Positions 7,675 through 15,493 of a DNA stretch of 45,768 nucleotides are shown in pieces; position 1 is the stretch's first letter; each line of letters opens with the position of its first letter. This DNA comes from JBDTMT01 sp033764095. GTDB taxonomy: Bacteria; Desulfobacterota; Binatia; HRBIN30; CADEER01. The stretch spans positions 1 through 45,768 of the forward strand of contig JANRJF010000488.1 of assembly GCA_033764095.1 (NCBI GenBank), written 5' to 3'. The notes beneath the pieces are model-generated. The model was not told where the DNA came from. It did not search any database and saw nothing but the letters and a program-made list of their open reading frames with translations. A program made the translations under genes and the position numbers.

Positions 7675-8939
7675 GCCGTCCCCGTGCGCACCAGCAGCGC
7701 CGCATCGGTGCCGGCAAAGCCGCGGCTCAGGATCAGCGCCGTGTCGCCGCGCAGCGGACGCGGGTCGCGCGAGACCGGCAGGTCGCCGCAAGCCGGGTCG
7801 CGGCGCTCGAGCGTCGCGATGCCGGGGGCGACACCGCCGTGCAGCGCCTGCAACGCCAGCAACGTCTCCAGCGGCGCCGCCGCGGCGAGCAGGTGGCCGA
7901 GCGCCCACTTGAAGGCGGTGACCGGCGGACACGCGGCGCCGAACACCTGGCGCAGCGCCGCCGCTTCCGACGCATCCGAGGCACGCGTGCCGTTGCCGTG
8001 CGCGACGATCAGCGCCACGTCGCGCGGCGCGCAGCCGGCATCGGAGAGTGCCGCGCCGATCGCGCGCACCAACCCGTCGCCGTCGGGGCGAACGTCGAAC
8101 ACGCCACACGCCTCACCGGCGGCACCGCTGCCCAGCACCTCGCCGAGCATCGACGCGCCGCGCCCACGCGCGGCCTCGAGCGGCTCCAGCGCCAGGGCGA
8201 CGCCGCCCTCGCCCAGCACACAGCCGTCGCGTCGCGCGTCGAACGGCCGCACCGCATGCTCGGCGAGCAGCCCGAGCGTCGCGTAGCCCTGCAGTTGCTG
8301 CGGCTCGATCGGAGCCTCGTGCGCCACCGCGACGGCGCGATCGACCTCGCCGGCGCGCAGCGCCGCGACCGCCTCCCCGATCGCCAGCACGCCGCCGCTG
8401 CTGTGCGTCACCAGGCAGGCGTGCGGACCGCTGAAGCCGGTCTGGATGCCGAGATGGCAGAGCGCGTTGTTGGGCAGCGTCTGCAGCAGCCACATCGGCG
8501 GCACCGCGTGTAGCAGCTCGCTCCCGAACGCCGGCAGCGCGCCGCCGCTGCGCGCCAGCAGCGGGAGGAAATCGTAGGCATCGCGATAGTTGCCGCCGCC
8601 GGTGGCGACGTACAGCGCGGTGCGGTCGTTGAATACCTCGGCGTCCGCTGCCGCGTCGCGCGCCGCCCGCCAGCCGGCGGCCTCGACCGCCGCCAGACCG
8701 GCGACCACGCCGAAGGCGTGCGAGCGGCGCATCAGCTTGCGCGCCCTGCGATCGGCGAGCAGCGCCGTCGCATCCGCTTCCGCCACCTCGGCGGCCAGGG
8801 CACGCGGCCATCCAGTCGCGTCCCAATGGCGGATCGGCGCCAGCGCGCTGCGCCCGCCGCACAGCGCCTGCCAGACCTCCTCGACGGTGCGCCCGAGACC
8901 GCACACCACGCCGGCGCCGGTGATCGCGATGCGCGTCAT
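7671..8939 (-). CDS. FabF-family ketosynthase homologue with active-site Cys replaced by Ser
   Basis: 422 residues from the ATG at 8939, overlapping the stop of the upstream ketosynthase gene as ATGA. The thiolase fold is intact (MTRIAITGAGVVCGLG start, RPFDARRDGCVLGEGG, C-terminal LSRGFAGTDAALLV). Aligning without gaps on TACASGG...AIG of the neighbouring ketosynthase, the nucleophile position reads T178-H179-S180-S181, so the catalytic Cys is Ser180. The other catalytic residues remain: His314 (AHGNGT), Lys344 and His349 (KWALGHLLAA). By analogy with chain-length factors and other Cys-less ketosynthase homologues, it may form a heterodimer with the intact enzyme, set chain length, or decarboxylate malonyl-ACP. 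That role is inference; family membership is firm. Confidence 0.88.
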   Translation of the reverse strand: MTRIAITGAGVVCGLGRTVEEVWQALCGGRSALAPIRHWDATGWPRALAAEVAEADATALLADRRARKLMRRSHAFGVVAGLAAVEAAGWRAARDAAADAEVFNDRTALYVATGGGNYRDAYDFLPLLARSGGALPAFGSELLHAVPPMWLLQTLPNNALCHLGIQTGFSGPHACLVTHSSGGVLAIGEAVAALRAGEVDRAVAVAHEAPIEPQQLQGYATLGLLAEHAVRPFDARRDGCVLGEGGVALALEPLEAARGRGASMLGEVLGSGAAGEACGVFDVRPDGDGLVRAIGAALSDAGCAPRDVALIVAHGNGTRASDASEAAALRQVFGAACPPVTAFKWALGHLLAAAAPLETLLALQALHGGVAPGIATLERRDPACGDLPVSRDPRPLRGDTALILSRGFAGTDAALLVRTGTA

Positions 8940-10210
8940 GCCACCGCGCCGGCGGCGCGCAGCACCAGGCTGCTGTTGGCGCCGCCGAAGCCGAACGAGT
9001 TGGACAGCGCGACGCGCAGCGCGCGGCGCTGGGGGGCGGCGCCGACGAACGGCAGCGCGCAGGCCGGATCGGGGTGGTGCAGGTTGGCGTTGGGCGGGGC
9101 AACGGCGTCGCGCAGCGCCAGCGCGCAGAACGCCGCCTCCACCGCGCCGGCGGCGGCGATCAGGTGGCCGATCTGCCCCTTGGTCGAGCTGACCAGCAGG
9201 CGGTCGACGGCGGCGCCGAACAGCGCGTGGATGGCGGCGCACTCGCTGCGGTCGTTCATCGGCGTCGAGGTGCCGTGCGCGTTGATGTAGTCGACCGCCG
9301 CGGGCGACTCGCCGGCATCGGCGAGCGCGCGCCGCATCGCCTGGATCGGACCGCGGCCGTCGGGATGCGGATCGGTGATGCGGTAGCTGGACAGCGCGTT
9401 GCCCTCGCCGGCGAGCTCGGCGTAGGGCGGCGCGCCGCGCGCCCGCGCCGTGTCGGCGCGCTCCAGCACCATCATGCCGGCCCCTTCGCCAAGCACGAAG
9501 CCGTTGCGCGTGCGGTCGAAGGGTCGGCTGGCGCGCGCCGGGTCGTCGTTGTCGGCCGACAGCGCGCCGAGCAGGCAGAAGCCGGCCAAGCCGATCGGCG
9601 TCAGCATCGCGTCAGTGCCGCCGGCGAGGACGAAGTCGACCTCCCCGCGGCGCAACATCTTGAGGCCTGACCCGATCGCCTGGCCGCCCGAGGCGCAGGC
9701 GGTGTGCACGGCGCGCAGCGGACCGCGCAGGCCGAACTGCGTCGCCAACAGGGCCAGCGGCGCGATGCTCTGCTGGCGCGCGAAGGCGATTGGATCGCAC
9801 GGCGCCGCGAGGCGCGCCGGCTGCAACTCCCCTTGCGGCGCGGCGGCGGCGGCGGTCGCCACCAGCTCGTCGTAATCGAGCGTCACCTGGCCGCACCCGA
9901 GCGCGCAGCCCCAGCGCGGCGCAGTGGTATCGGTCGGCGCGACGCCGGCGTCGCGCAGTGCTTCGGCGGCGGCATGGGTGGCGAAGCCGTGCTGGCGACC
10001 GGCAAACTTGCGCAGGCGCGGGGCGACCGCATCGGTCGCGTCGCCGAGCGGAACTTCGGCGCCAATGCGCACCGCAAAGCCACTGGCATCGAAGCGGCCG
10101 ATCGGTCGGATGCCGCTGGCGCCGGCGAGTAGCGCCTGCCAGGTCGGCGCGACCCCAACGCCGAGCGGCGTCACCAGCCCGAGGCCGGTGATCCAGATCG
10201 GCTCAGCCAC
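8936..10210 (-). CDS. fabF: Beta-ketoacyl-ACP synthase II-type condensing enzyme
   Basis: 424 residues, starting on a GTG at 10210 that overlaps the carrier-protein gene by 8 nt. All condensing-enzyme residues are present: nucleophile Cys172 in HTACASGG, His312 in NAHGTST, Lys344 in SSTKGQIGH and His349. The C-terminal NSFGFGGANSSLVL is the usual gating loop. It should extend an acyl chain on the adjacent carrier protein with malonyl-ACP. Its pairing with a Cys-less sister immediately downstream, plus an AcpXL-like carrier protein upstream and an LpxL-like transferase, suggests a dedicated lipid A chain-extension system rather than housekeeping fatty acid synthesis. Substrate length cannot be read from sequence. 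Confidence 0.93.
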   Translation of the reverse strand: MAEPIWITGLGLVTPLGVGVAPTWQALLAGASGIRPIGRFDASGFAVRIGAEVPLGDATDAVAPRLRKFAGRQHGFATHAAAEALRDAGVAPTDTTAPRWGCALGCGQVTLDYDELVATAAAAAPQGELQPARLAAPCDPIAFARQQSIAPLALLATQFGLRGPLRAVHTACASGGQAIGSGLKMLRRGEVDFVLAGGTDAMLTPIGLAGFCLLGALSADNDDPARASRPFDRTRNGFVLGEGAGMMVLERADTARARGAPPYAELAGEGNALSSYRITDPHPDGRGPIQAMRRALADAGESPAAVDYINAHGTSTPMNDRSECAAIHALFGAAVDRLLVSSTKGQIGHLIAAAGAVEAAFCALALRDAVAPPNANLHHPDPACALPFVGAAPQRRALRVALSNSFGFGGANSSLVLRAAGAVA

Positions 10211-10622
10211 TCCCCGGCTCCGCCGCCTGCGCCCGCAGCACGACTTTGCAGAAGGTCTCGACGGTGAACAGCCAGGCGACGTCGTCGACGCGCAGGCCGG
10301 TGGCGATGCGCGCCGCCGGCACCTCGTCGAGCACCGCGCGCAGCCGCGCCAGGCCGGCGGCGGTGATCACCCCGTCCTGCTGAAACTCCTCGTAGCTGAG
10401 CGGCCCGCGCGCCTCCTCCAGGATCTGGCCGCGCGGAATACGCACGCCGAACGCCTGCTCGAGCTGGAAGACGATGTCGAGGAAGTCGATCGACTCGGCG
10501 CCGAGATCCTCGATCAGGCGGCTGTCGAGCCGCACCTCGTCCGGGTTGCGCGCCAGCGCGTCGGCGATGAGCGCGGCGACGCGCGGAAAGACGGCATCGA
10601 CATCGGTGCGCGCGATCGGCAT
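10203..10622 (-). CDS. Acyl carrier protein, AcpXL-like, with a C-terminal extension
   Basis: 139 residues from the ATG at 10622, chosen over a GTG seven codons upstream because AGAGG lies just ahead of it. The carrier domain contains LIEDLGAESIDFLDIVF with Ser44 as the phosphopantetheine site, then EQAFGVRIP. The ...D-FLDIVF...FG-x-x-IP pattern is closer to rhizobial AcpXL, the dedicated carrier of the very long lipid A acyl chain, than to housekeeping AcpP. AcpXL is about 92 residues; this protein adds roughly 45 residues (INT: DDVAWLFTVETFCKVV), with no function I recognise. Its stop overlaps the ketosynthase start, so carrier and condensing enzyme are probably made in step. Confidence 0.85.
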   Translation of the reverse strand: MPIARTDVDAVFPRVAALIADALARNPDEVRLDSRLIEDLGAESIDFLDIVFQLEQAFGVRIPRGQILEEARGPLSYEEFQQDGVITAAGLARLRAVLDEVPAARIATGLRVDDVAWLFTVETFCKVVLRAQAAEPGSG

Positions 10623-10647
10623 CTCGGTCCTCTCGAATTGCACAGCG

Positions 10648-11421
10648 TCAGTCCATCTTGAAGCCGCCGTCCACCGCCCAGACCTGACCGGTGATGTAGG
10701 CGGCGTAGGGCGAGGCGAGGAAGGCGACGGCGTGCGCGACCTCGGCCGGCGTGCCGAGGCGGCGCAGCAGGATGCGCTCGAGCAACTGCGCGCCGGCGCG
10801 CGCTTGTACGGGGCGCGACAGCTCGGTGTCGATCAGGCCGGGGGCGACGGCGTTGACGGTGATGTGGCGTGGCGCCAGCTCCACCGCCAGCGCGCGGGTC
10901 AGCGACTCGAGCGCGCCCTTGGTCGCGGCGTACACCGCCTGCCCGCGGCCGCCCTTGCCGCCCGACACCGAGCTCACGGTGATGATGCGCCCGGCGCGCC
11001 GCGCCACCAGATGGGGCGCGACGGCGCGAGTGACGTGCAGCGCGCCAACGAGATTGGTCGACAGCATGTCGTTGAGCTCGGCATCGCCGAGCAGGCCTAG
11101 CAGGCCATCGTGCACGACGCTGGCGTTGTTGACCAGAATGTCGAGGCGGCCGAAGCGGGTGGCGACCTCGCGCACCGCCGCATCGCAGGCGACACCGTCC
11201 CGCACGTCCACCGCCAGCCCCTCGATGCGGGCGCCGCCGGCGCTCGCCGCCGCACTGGCTTCGGCCGCAGCCTCGTGGCGGGCGCGATAGAAGAACGCCA
11301 CCGCCGCGCCCTCGGCCGCCAGCTGCTCGACGATGGCGCGCCCGATGCCGCGGCTGCCGCCAGTGACCAGCGCCACCTGTCCGGCGAGCGGCGCGTCGCG
11401 AAAGATCGGCGAGAGGGTCAT
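10648..11421 (-). CDS. fabG: 3-oxoacyl-ACP reductase (FabG-type SDR)
   Basis: 257 residues. The NADPH-binding TGGSRGIG is at about 20-27, NNAS at about 98-101, and the catalytic set is Ser150/151, Tyr164 and Lys168 in VYAATK (Tyr-x3-Lys, the ketoreductase spacing). It ends with ITGQVWAVDGGFKMD, typical of FabG. It should reduce the 3-keto group after each condensation by the downstream ketosynthase. It ends 25 nt before the carrier-protein start and follows the enoyl-reductase gene after a 92-nt gap containing a GC-rich inverted repeat, so it may have its own promoter there or be part of the larger leftward operon. Confidence 0.88.
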   Translation of the reverse strand: MTLSPIFRDAPLAGQVALVTGGSRGIGRAIVEQLAAEGAAVAFFYRARHEAAAEASAAASAGGARIEGLAVDVRDGVACDAAVREVATRFGRLDILVNNASVVHDGLLGLLGDAELNDMLSTNLVGALHVTRAVAPHLVARRAGRIITVSSVSGGKGGRGQAVYAATKGALESLTRALAVELAPRHITVNAVAPGLIDTELSRPVQARAGAQLLERILLRRLGTPAEVAHAVAFLASPYAAYITGQVWAVDGGFKMD

Positions 11422-11445
11422 TCTACTTCAGAGACTTGCACACCG

Positions 11446-11511
11446 GGGCGCGGAGACGCGGAGCAAAGATCGGATCTGACATCGACCACCGCGTCTCCGT
11501 GCCTCCGCGTG
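11446..11511. repeat. GC-rich inverted repeat (CGCGGAGA type)
   Basis: CGGAGACGCGG at 11451-11461 is the exact reverse complement of CCGCGTCTCCG at 11489-11499. Partial pairing continues outward to 11446 and 11504, and the interior is 27 nt. The surrounding bases repeat the same motif (GGCGCGGAGACGCGGAG; GCCTCCGCGTGA), giving short-unit copies facing inverted copies. It separates fabL and fabG and could act as a transcript hairpin. Motifs of this kind (CGCGGAGACGCGGAG) recur between genes in many unrelated bacterial genomes. Confidence 0.65.
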
Positions 11512-11513
11512 AA

Positions 11514-12284
11514 TCATCCGACAATTGAGTAGCCGCCGTCTACGACCAGCGTCTGGCCGCTGATCATCGCCGCCTCCGGCAGGCAGAGAAGATAGACCGC
11601 GTCGGCGACCTGCGCGGCGCTGAGCGCCCCGAGCGGCGCGCGCGCGGCGAACTCCGCCAGCAGCGTCTCGCGTTGCGGGAAGGCGCGCAGCGCGTCGGTG
11701 TCCACGACGCCGGGCTGCACCGCGTTGACCGCGATGCCGCGCCCGCCGAGCTCCGCCGCCAGGCTGCGCACCAGCGACTCCAGCGCCGCCTTCGAGGCGC
11801 CGACGAAGGCATAGCCGGGCAGCGCGCGCTCGGCGCCGAGACTCGACAGCGCCACCAGCCGGCCGCCGCGCGGCATGTGCGGCGCCAGTCCCACCGCGAG
11901 CGACTGCAGCGCCAGCGCGTTGGTCTCCAGGCACCAGCGCCAGTGCTTGCGGGTCAGCGCCTCGACCGGCCGCAACACGCCGCTGGCGGCGTTGCTGATC
12001 GCCAGGTGGATCGGCCCCAGCTCGCCGGCGACGCGCGCGACCGCCGCCGCGACGCCGTCCGGATCGCTGACGTCGGCCTGCAGCGCCAACGCACGCCGCC
12101 CCACCCCGCGCAGCTCGCCGCACAGCTCCTCGGCCGCCGCATGGCTGTTGTAGTAGACGATCGCCACGTCGCAGCCCGCCGCGCCGAGCTTGCGCGCAAT
12201 CGCCGCACCGATGCCGCGCGCCCCGCCGGTCACCAGCGCGGTGCGCCCGGCAAGCGGCGCGACTGTGGAATCAGCGGACGTCAC
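11514..12284 (-). CDS. fabL: FabL-type enoyl-ACP reductase (SDR with Tyr-x6-Lys)
   Basis: 256 residues from a GTG at 12284; an ATG at 12347 would add 21 unconserved residues. The fold is SDR with TGGARGIG at about 19-26. The decisive feature is Tyr158-x6-Lys165 (YAFVGASK), the spacing of enoyl reductases, not the Tyr-x3-Lys of FabG. Segments NAASGVLRPV, HWRWCLETNALAL, SSLGAERALPGY, DTDALRAFPQRE and ISGQTLVVDGG track Bacillus FabL closely. It should use NADPH to reduce the trans-2-enoyl group, the last step of each elongation cycle. Together with the FabG downstream it gives this locus two of the three reduction/dehydration activities; no dehydratase is seen. Confidence 0.78.
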   Translation of the reverse strand: MTSADSTVAPLAGRTALVTGGARGIGAAIARKLGAAGCDVAIVYYNSHAAAEELCGELRGVGRRALALQADVSDPDGVAAAVARVAGELGPIHLAISNAASGVLRPVEALTRKHWRWCLETNALALQSLAVGLAPHMPRGGRLVALSSLGAERALPGYAFVGASKAALESLVRSLAAELGGRGIAVNAVQPGVVDTDALRAFPQRETLLAEFAARAPLGALSAAQVADAVYLLCLPEAAMISGQTLVVDGGYSIVG

Positions 12285-12409
12285 GAGCGCCGGATGCTTT
12301 GCTGAGCAGGTCCGAGGTGTCAACGTCGGTCGCACTGGGTCGCGCATCCCGTCGCGCGCATCGCGCGGCCAGTAGCGCGGCCCTCCGTGGCCGCCTCCGA
12401 CACCCGCCC

Positions 12410-13639
12410 CTACGTCGCGTAGCCTGGGATCAGCGACAGCAGCGCGTCGGAGGCGCGGGCGAAGGCGCCGGGCGGGCCGAGGCGGTCGGGGAGCTCGGCG
12501 AGGCGGCGCTGGATGGCGCGGCGGCGCGGCTCGTCGGTGAGCAGGCTCCAGGCCTCGGCGGCGAGGCGCTCGGGGTTGACGTCGTCCTGCATCAGCTCCG
12601 GCTGCACCGGCGCGTCGAGCAGCACGTTGACCATGCCGATGTAGCGCACGTTGAACAGCAGGTGGCGGGCGTTGCGGTACTCCAGCTCGCGGGTGCGATA
12701 GGCGATCACCGCCGGCACGCCGAGCAGGCCGGCCTCCAGCGTCGCGGTGCCGGCGCACTGCAGCACCAGGCGCGCGCGGCTGAGGATGGCGTACGAATCG
12801 TGCGGGTACACGGCGATGTCGCGCACACCGCTCGCCCGCACACCGGCTTCGATCGCCGGGCGCAGGGCACCCTCGGCGAGTGGGACGGCGAACTGCAGGC
12901 GCGGCTCGCGCGCCTGCAGGATGCGCGCCGCCGCCAGCATCGGCGCGAGCAGCGCGCTCACCTCGCTGCGCCGGCTGCCGGGCATCAGCGCGACCAGTGG
13001 CCGACCGGGATCGAGACCCACCGCGCGCAGCGCGGCGATCGGATCGTCGTCGACCCGCACCAGGTCGCGCAGCGGATGCCCGGCGAACACCGTGTCAGCG
13101 CCGCTGGCCGCGTAGAGCTCGGCCTCGGCGGCAAAGGCGGAGACGAAGCGGCGCGCCAACGGCCGCACCGCCGGCATGCGCCAGCGGCCCCACAGCCACA
13201 CCTGCGGCGGGAAGAAGAACGCGGCCGGGATGCGGTGGCGGCGCAACCACATGGCGAACGGCGTGGTGACGAACTCGCTGTCGATCAGCACGAACAGGTC
13301 GGGCCGCTCGGCCAGCACCTGCCGTTGCGCGGCGCGGAACAAGCGGGCGAGCGAGCCGATCTGGCGCACGCCGTCGACGATGCCGACGAAGCCGAAGTCG
13401 GTGGTGCGCATGCGCACGTCGACCCCGGCCGCTTGCATCGCCTCGCCGCCGAGCCCGCGCAGGCGGATACCGGGCCAGGCGGCACGCAGGGTCGCGGCGA
13501 GATGCGCCGCGTGGCGGTCGCCCGACACCTCGCAGGCGCCGAGCCACACGATCGGCGGAGGCGCGCTGATCGCGCCCGGCGACTGGACCGCCGGCGCCGC
13601 CGCACCGATCGGCGCGGCGACCGCCGCGGGCGCCGTCAT
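12410..13639 (-). CDS. lpxB: Lipid-A-disaccharide synthase
   Basis: 409 residues from the ATG at 13639 (MTAPAAVAAPIG). The frame stays open upstream but without LpxB-like sequence. Landmarks of this GT19 enzyme are ACEVSGDRHAAHLAATLR near 38-55 (a variant of the GE-x-SGD start), LRGLGGEAMQAAG, VLIDSEFVTTPFAMWLR, FFPPQVWLWGRWR, FAGHPLRD, LMPGSRRSEVSALL, and CAGTATLEAGLLGVPAVIAYR. It condenses UDP-2,3-diacylglucosamine with lipid X at the cytoplasmic membrane face. It sits between waaA and the acyl-chain genes, which ties the chain-building genes to lipid A. The extra 25-30 residue Ala/Pro-rich N-terminus is unusual. Confidence 0.92.
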   Translation of the reverse strand: MTAPAAVAAPIGAAAPAVQSPGAISAPPPIVWLGACEVSGDRHAAHLAATLRAAWPGIRLRGLGGEAMQAAGVDVRMRTTDFGFVGIVDGVRQIGSLARLFRAAQRQVLAERPDLFVLIDSEFVTTPFAMWLRRHRIPAAFFFPPQVWLWGRWRMPAVRPLARRFVSAFAAEAELYAASGADTVFAGHPLRDLVRVDDDPIAALRAVGLDPGRPLVALMPGSRRSEVSALLAPMLAAARILQAREPRLQFAVPLAEGALRPAIEAGVRASGVRDIAVYPHDSYAILSRARLVLQCAGTATLEAGLLGVPAVIAYRTRELEYRNARHLLFNVRYIGMVNVLLDAPVQPELMQDDVNPERLAAEAWSLLTDEPRRRAIQRRLAELPDRLGPPGAFARASDALLSLIPGYAT

Positions 13640-13721
13640 CCTCGCCCCGCGCGCATGCGTGGCTCCTACTGCAAAGCGCTGCGCCGCGCTAGGCCGCGCG
13701 CTGCAGCGGCGCCGCCACGGA

Positions 13722-15008
13722 TTACAGCAACGGAGCGAGCGCCGCCCGATACAGCGAGGCAATCGCCGCGGCATCGGGCAGCGCGGCGCGCTGGCGCTCC
13801 AGCAACGCGGCGCACGCGCTGGGATCGGCCATCCAGCCGACCAGCGCATCGACGAGGCCAGCGGCGTCGGGCAGGCGCGCCTTCGGAGTCGCGGCGGCGA
13901 GCGCCGCGGCGCTGGCGGCAACGTGCTCGGTGTGCGGGCCGAACAGCACCGGCACACCGGCCCGCACCGCCTCGACCAGATCGTGGCCACCGTGCGGGGT
14001 GAAGCTGCCGCCGACGACGGCGAGGTCGGCGGCGGCGTACGCCGCCCGCAACTCGCCGACACGGTCGAGCAACAGCACCGACCAGTCGGCCGCCGGGTGG
14101 GCGCTGCTGCGCCGCACCAACCGCCAGCCGCGCGCCGCGGCCAGGCGCTCCAACGCCGCGACGCCGTCGCGGTGGCGCGGCGCGACCAGGCAGCGGGCGC
14201 CGGCGGCGGCGAGTCGGTCGACGCCCGGCGCGATGAGCGGCACCTCGTCGGCGTGCAGGCTGCCGAACGCCACCAGCCGATCCTCGCGGGCGGCGCCGAA
14301 GCGCGCCCGGGCGGCGGCGCGCGGCGGCGTATCAGAGGACGCCGCGTGCTTGAGATTGCCGGCGACCACACAGCGCGCCGCCGGCACGCCGAGTGCGACG
14401 AACTCCGCTGCCTGCGCCGCATCCTGGGCCAGCACGGCGGAGAGGCGCTGGAAGGTCGGCCGCATCCACACCCCGGCGCGCCGGTAGCGCGCGGCATCGC
14501 CTGGGTAGAAGCGTGCGCTGGCCGAGATCACCGGCACCTGGCGCGCATTGGCGGCGCCGATGAGCGCCGGCCAGAGCTCGGTCTCGATCAGGATCAGCGC
14601 GCGCGGCCGCCAGGCGTCGCAGGCGCGCGCCACCCAGCGCGGCGCGTCCCACGGTGCCAGCGCGGCGACATCACCCGGCGCGAGGCGCGACTCGATCCAC
14701 TGCCGGCCGGCGGCATTGGTCGTCGTGTAGGCGGCGGCGACGGCATGTCCGCCGGCGCGCAGCAGCGCCACCAATCCGTGCGCCGCCGCCATCTCTCCGG
14801 CGGAGGCCCCGTGCAGCCACAGCGGCGCAGGCCCAGCCGCCGGCAGGAACCCGCGGCGCTGGCGCAGTTCGGCCGGTGTGGCGCCGCGCAGGCGCGCGGC
14901 GAGATGCACGGCGGTGAAAATGACTGGCGCGATCGCCGCGTAGCAGCGCTCTGCGCCGGTCGGGGGGATGCGCGGCGCGTCCGCCAGTTGCGCCACCGCC
15001 TCGCCCAC
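13722..15008 (-). CDS. waaA: 3-deoxy-D-manno-octulosonic acid (Kdo) transferase
   Basis: 428 residues from a GTG at 15008. It carries the GT30 signature: WLHGASAGEM with the general-base Glu72, ILIETELWPALI, ISASARFYPGD, AFGSLHADEV, APRHRD, and GGSFTPHGGHDLVEAVRAGV in the donor domain. It attaches one or more Kdo residues from CMP-Kdo to the lipid A precursor before late acylation. LpxL-type enzymes usually need this Kdo-bearing acceptor, so having waaA, lpxB and an LpxL-like gene in one leftward unit is mechanistically coherent. There is an 82-nt gap to lpxB. Confidence 0.92.
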   Translation of the reverse strand: MGEAVAQLADAPRIPPTGAERCYAAIAPVIFTAVHLAARLRGATPAELRQRRGFLPAAGPAPLWLHGASAGEMAAAHGLVALLRAGGHAVAAAYTTTNAAGRQWIESRLAPGDVAALAPWDAPRWVARACDAWRPRALILIETELWPALIGAANARQVPVISASARFYPGDAARYRRAGVWMRPTFQRLSAVLAQDAAQAAEFVALGVPAARCVVAGNLKHAASSDTPPRAAARARFGAAREDRLVAFGSLHADEVPLIAPGVDRLAAAGARCLVAPRHRDGVAALERLAAARGWRLVRRSSAHPAADWSVLLLDRVGELRAAYAAADLAVVGGSFTPHGGHDLVEAVRAGVPVLFGPHTEHVAASAAALAAATPKARLPDAAGLVDALVGWMADPSACAALLERQRAALPDAAAIASLYRAALAPLL

Positions 15009-15053
15009 ACCGGGCTGGCTAGCAGGAAGCGCGGCGCGAGTCAGGGGCGTCGG

Positions 15054-15146
15054 TCAGAACTGACAGCCGACCCAACAGGCCAGTGAGTAGACCGCCGCCG
15101 CCAGGGCGCACATCCCCGCGAACGAAATCAGCTGACTTGCCGCCAT
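15054..15146 (-). CDS. Possible 30-residue membrane peptide ahead of waaA
   Basis: An ATG at 15146 is preceded at good spacing by GAGGGG and opens 30 codons. After a short start (MAASQ) almost the whole peptide is one hydrophobic segment (LISFAGMCALAAAVYSLACW) with two cysteines near the end. It would fit a single-pass inner-membrane small protein. It lies 45 nt upstream of waaA in the same direction and would be the first gene of the lipid A operon, or a leader. I recognise no family. Evidence is only the ribosome-binding site and composition. Confidence 0.4.
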   Translation of the reverse strand: MAASQLISFAGMCALAAAVYSLACWVGCQF

Positions 15147-15493
15147 TGCCGTCCCCTCAAGCTCGAATCTTCGCGCCGCCGCCGCTGTCCGCCGCCCCCG
15201 GTGTCCAGCGTTCGGCCGTCGCTGATTCGAAAGCACCGTATTGCCACCCGTTCTGCAAGCGAAATCGCCCTTCTCACCCGAGCCGAATGCAACCGGCCTG
15301 CCAAAGGCGTCGCAGGCGAGCTGTTGCGCCGTCAGGCCTGACGACGGTGCGAAATCGTTCCCACCAGCGACGCTCTTACAACCCTGTACAGTGTCAGAAC
15401 GCGTCTACCTGTGCGGCCCGCCACGGCATCCGCTGCTGCGCGCCCTTGTGAGGTGGCGCCAATCTGTCAAAGACGCCGGCGGGGGATTTCGCC
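15147..15493. other. Intergenic region between divergent lipid A operon and LOG gene
   Basis: 347 bp with no credible gene, noticeably less GC-rich than the flanking coding sequence. It must hold the promoters for the leftward lipid A operon and the rightward LOG gene. The only clear structure is a perfect 14-bp palindrome at 15330-15343 (CGTCAGGCCTGACG), which could be an operator for a dimeric regulator. No convincing sigma-70 or sigma-54 promoter boxes were identified. Confidence 0.55.

Noticed and set aside
7671..10643. Type II polyketide or aryl-polyene cluster
   Set aside because: The paired ketosynthases and carrier fit, but there is no ketosynthase-type cyclase, thioesterase or MMPL exporter, and the flanks are lipid A genes (lpxB, waaA, LpxL-like). 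Not fully excluded.
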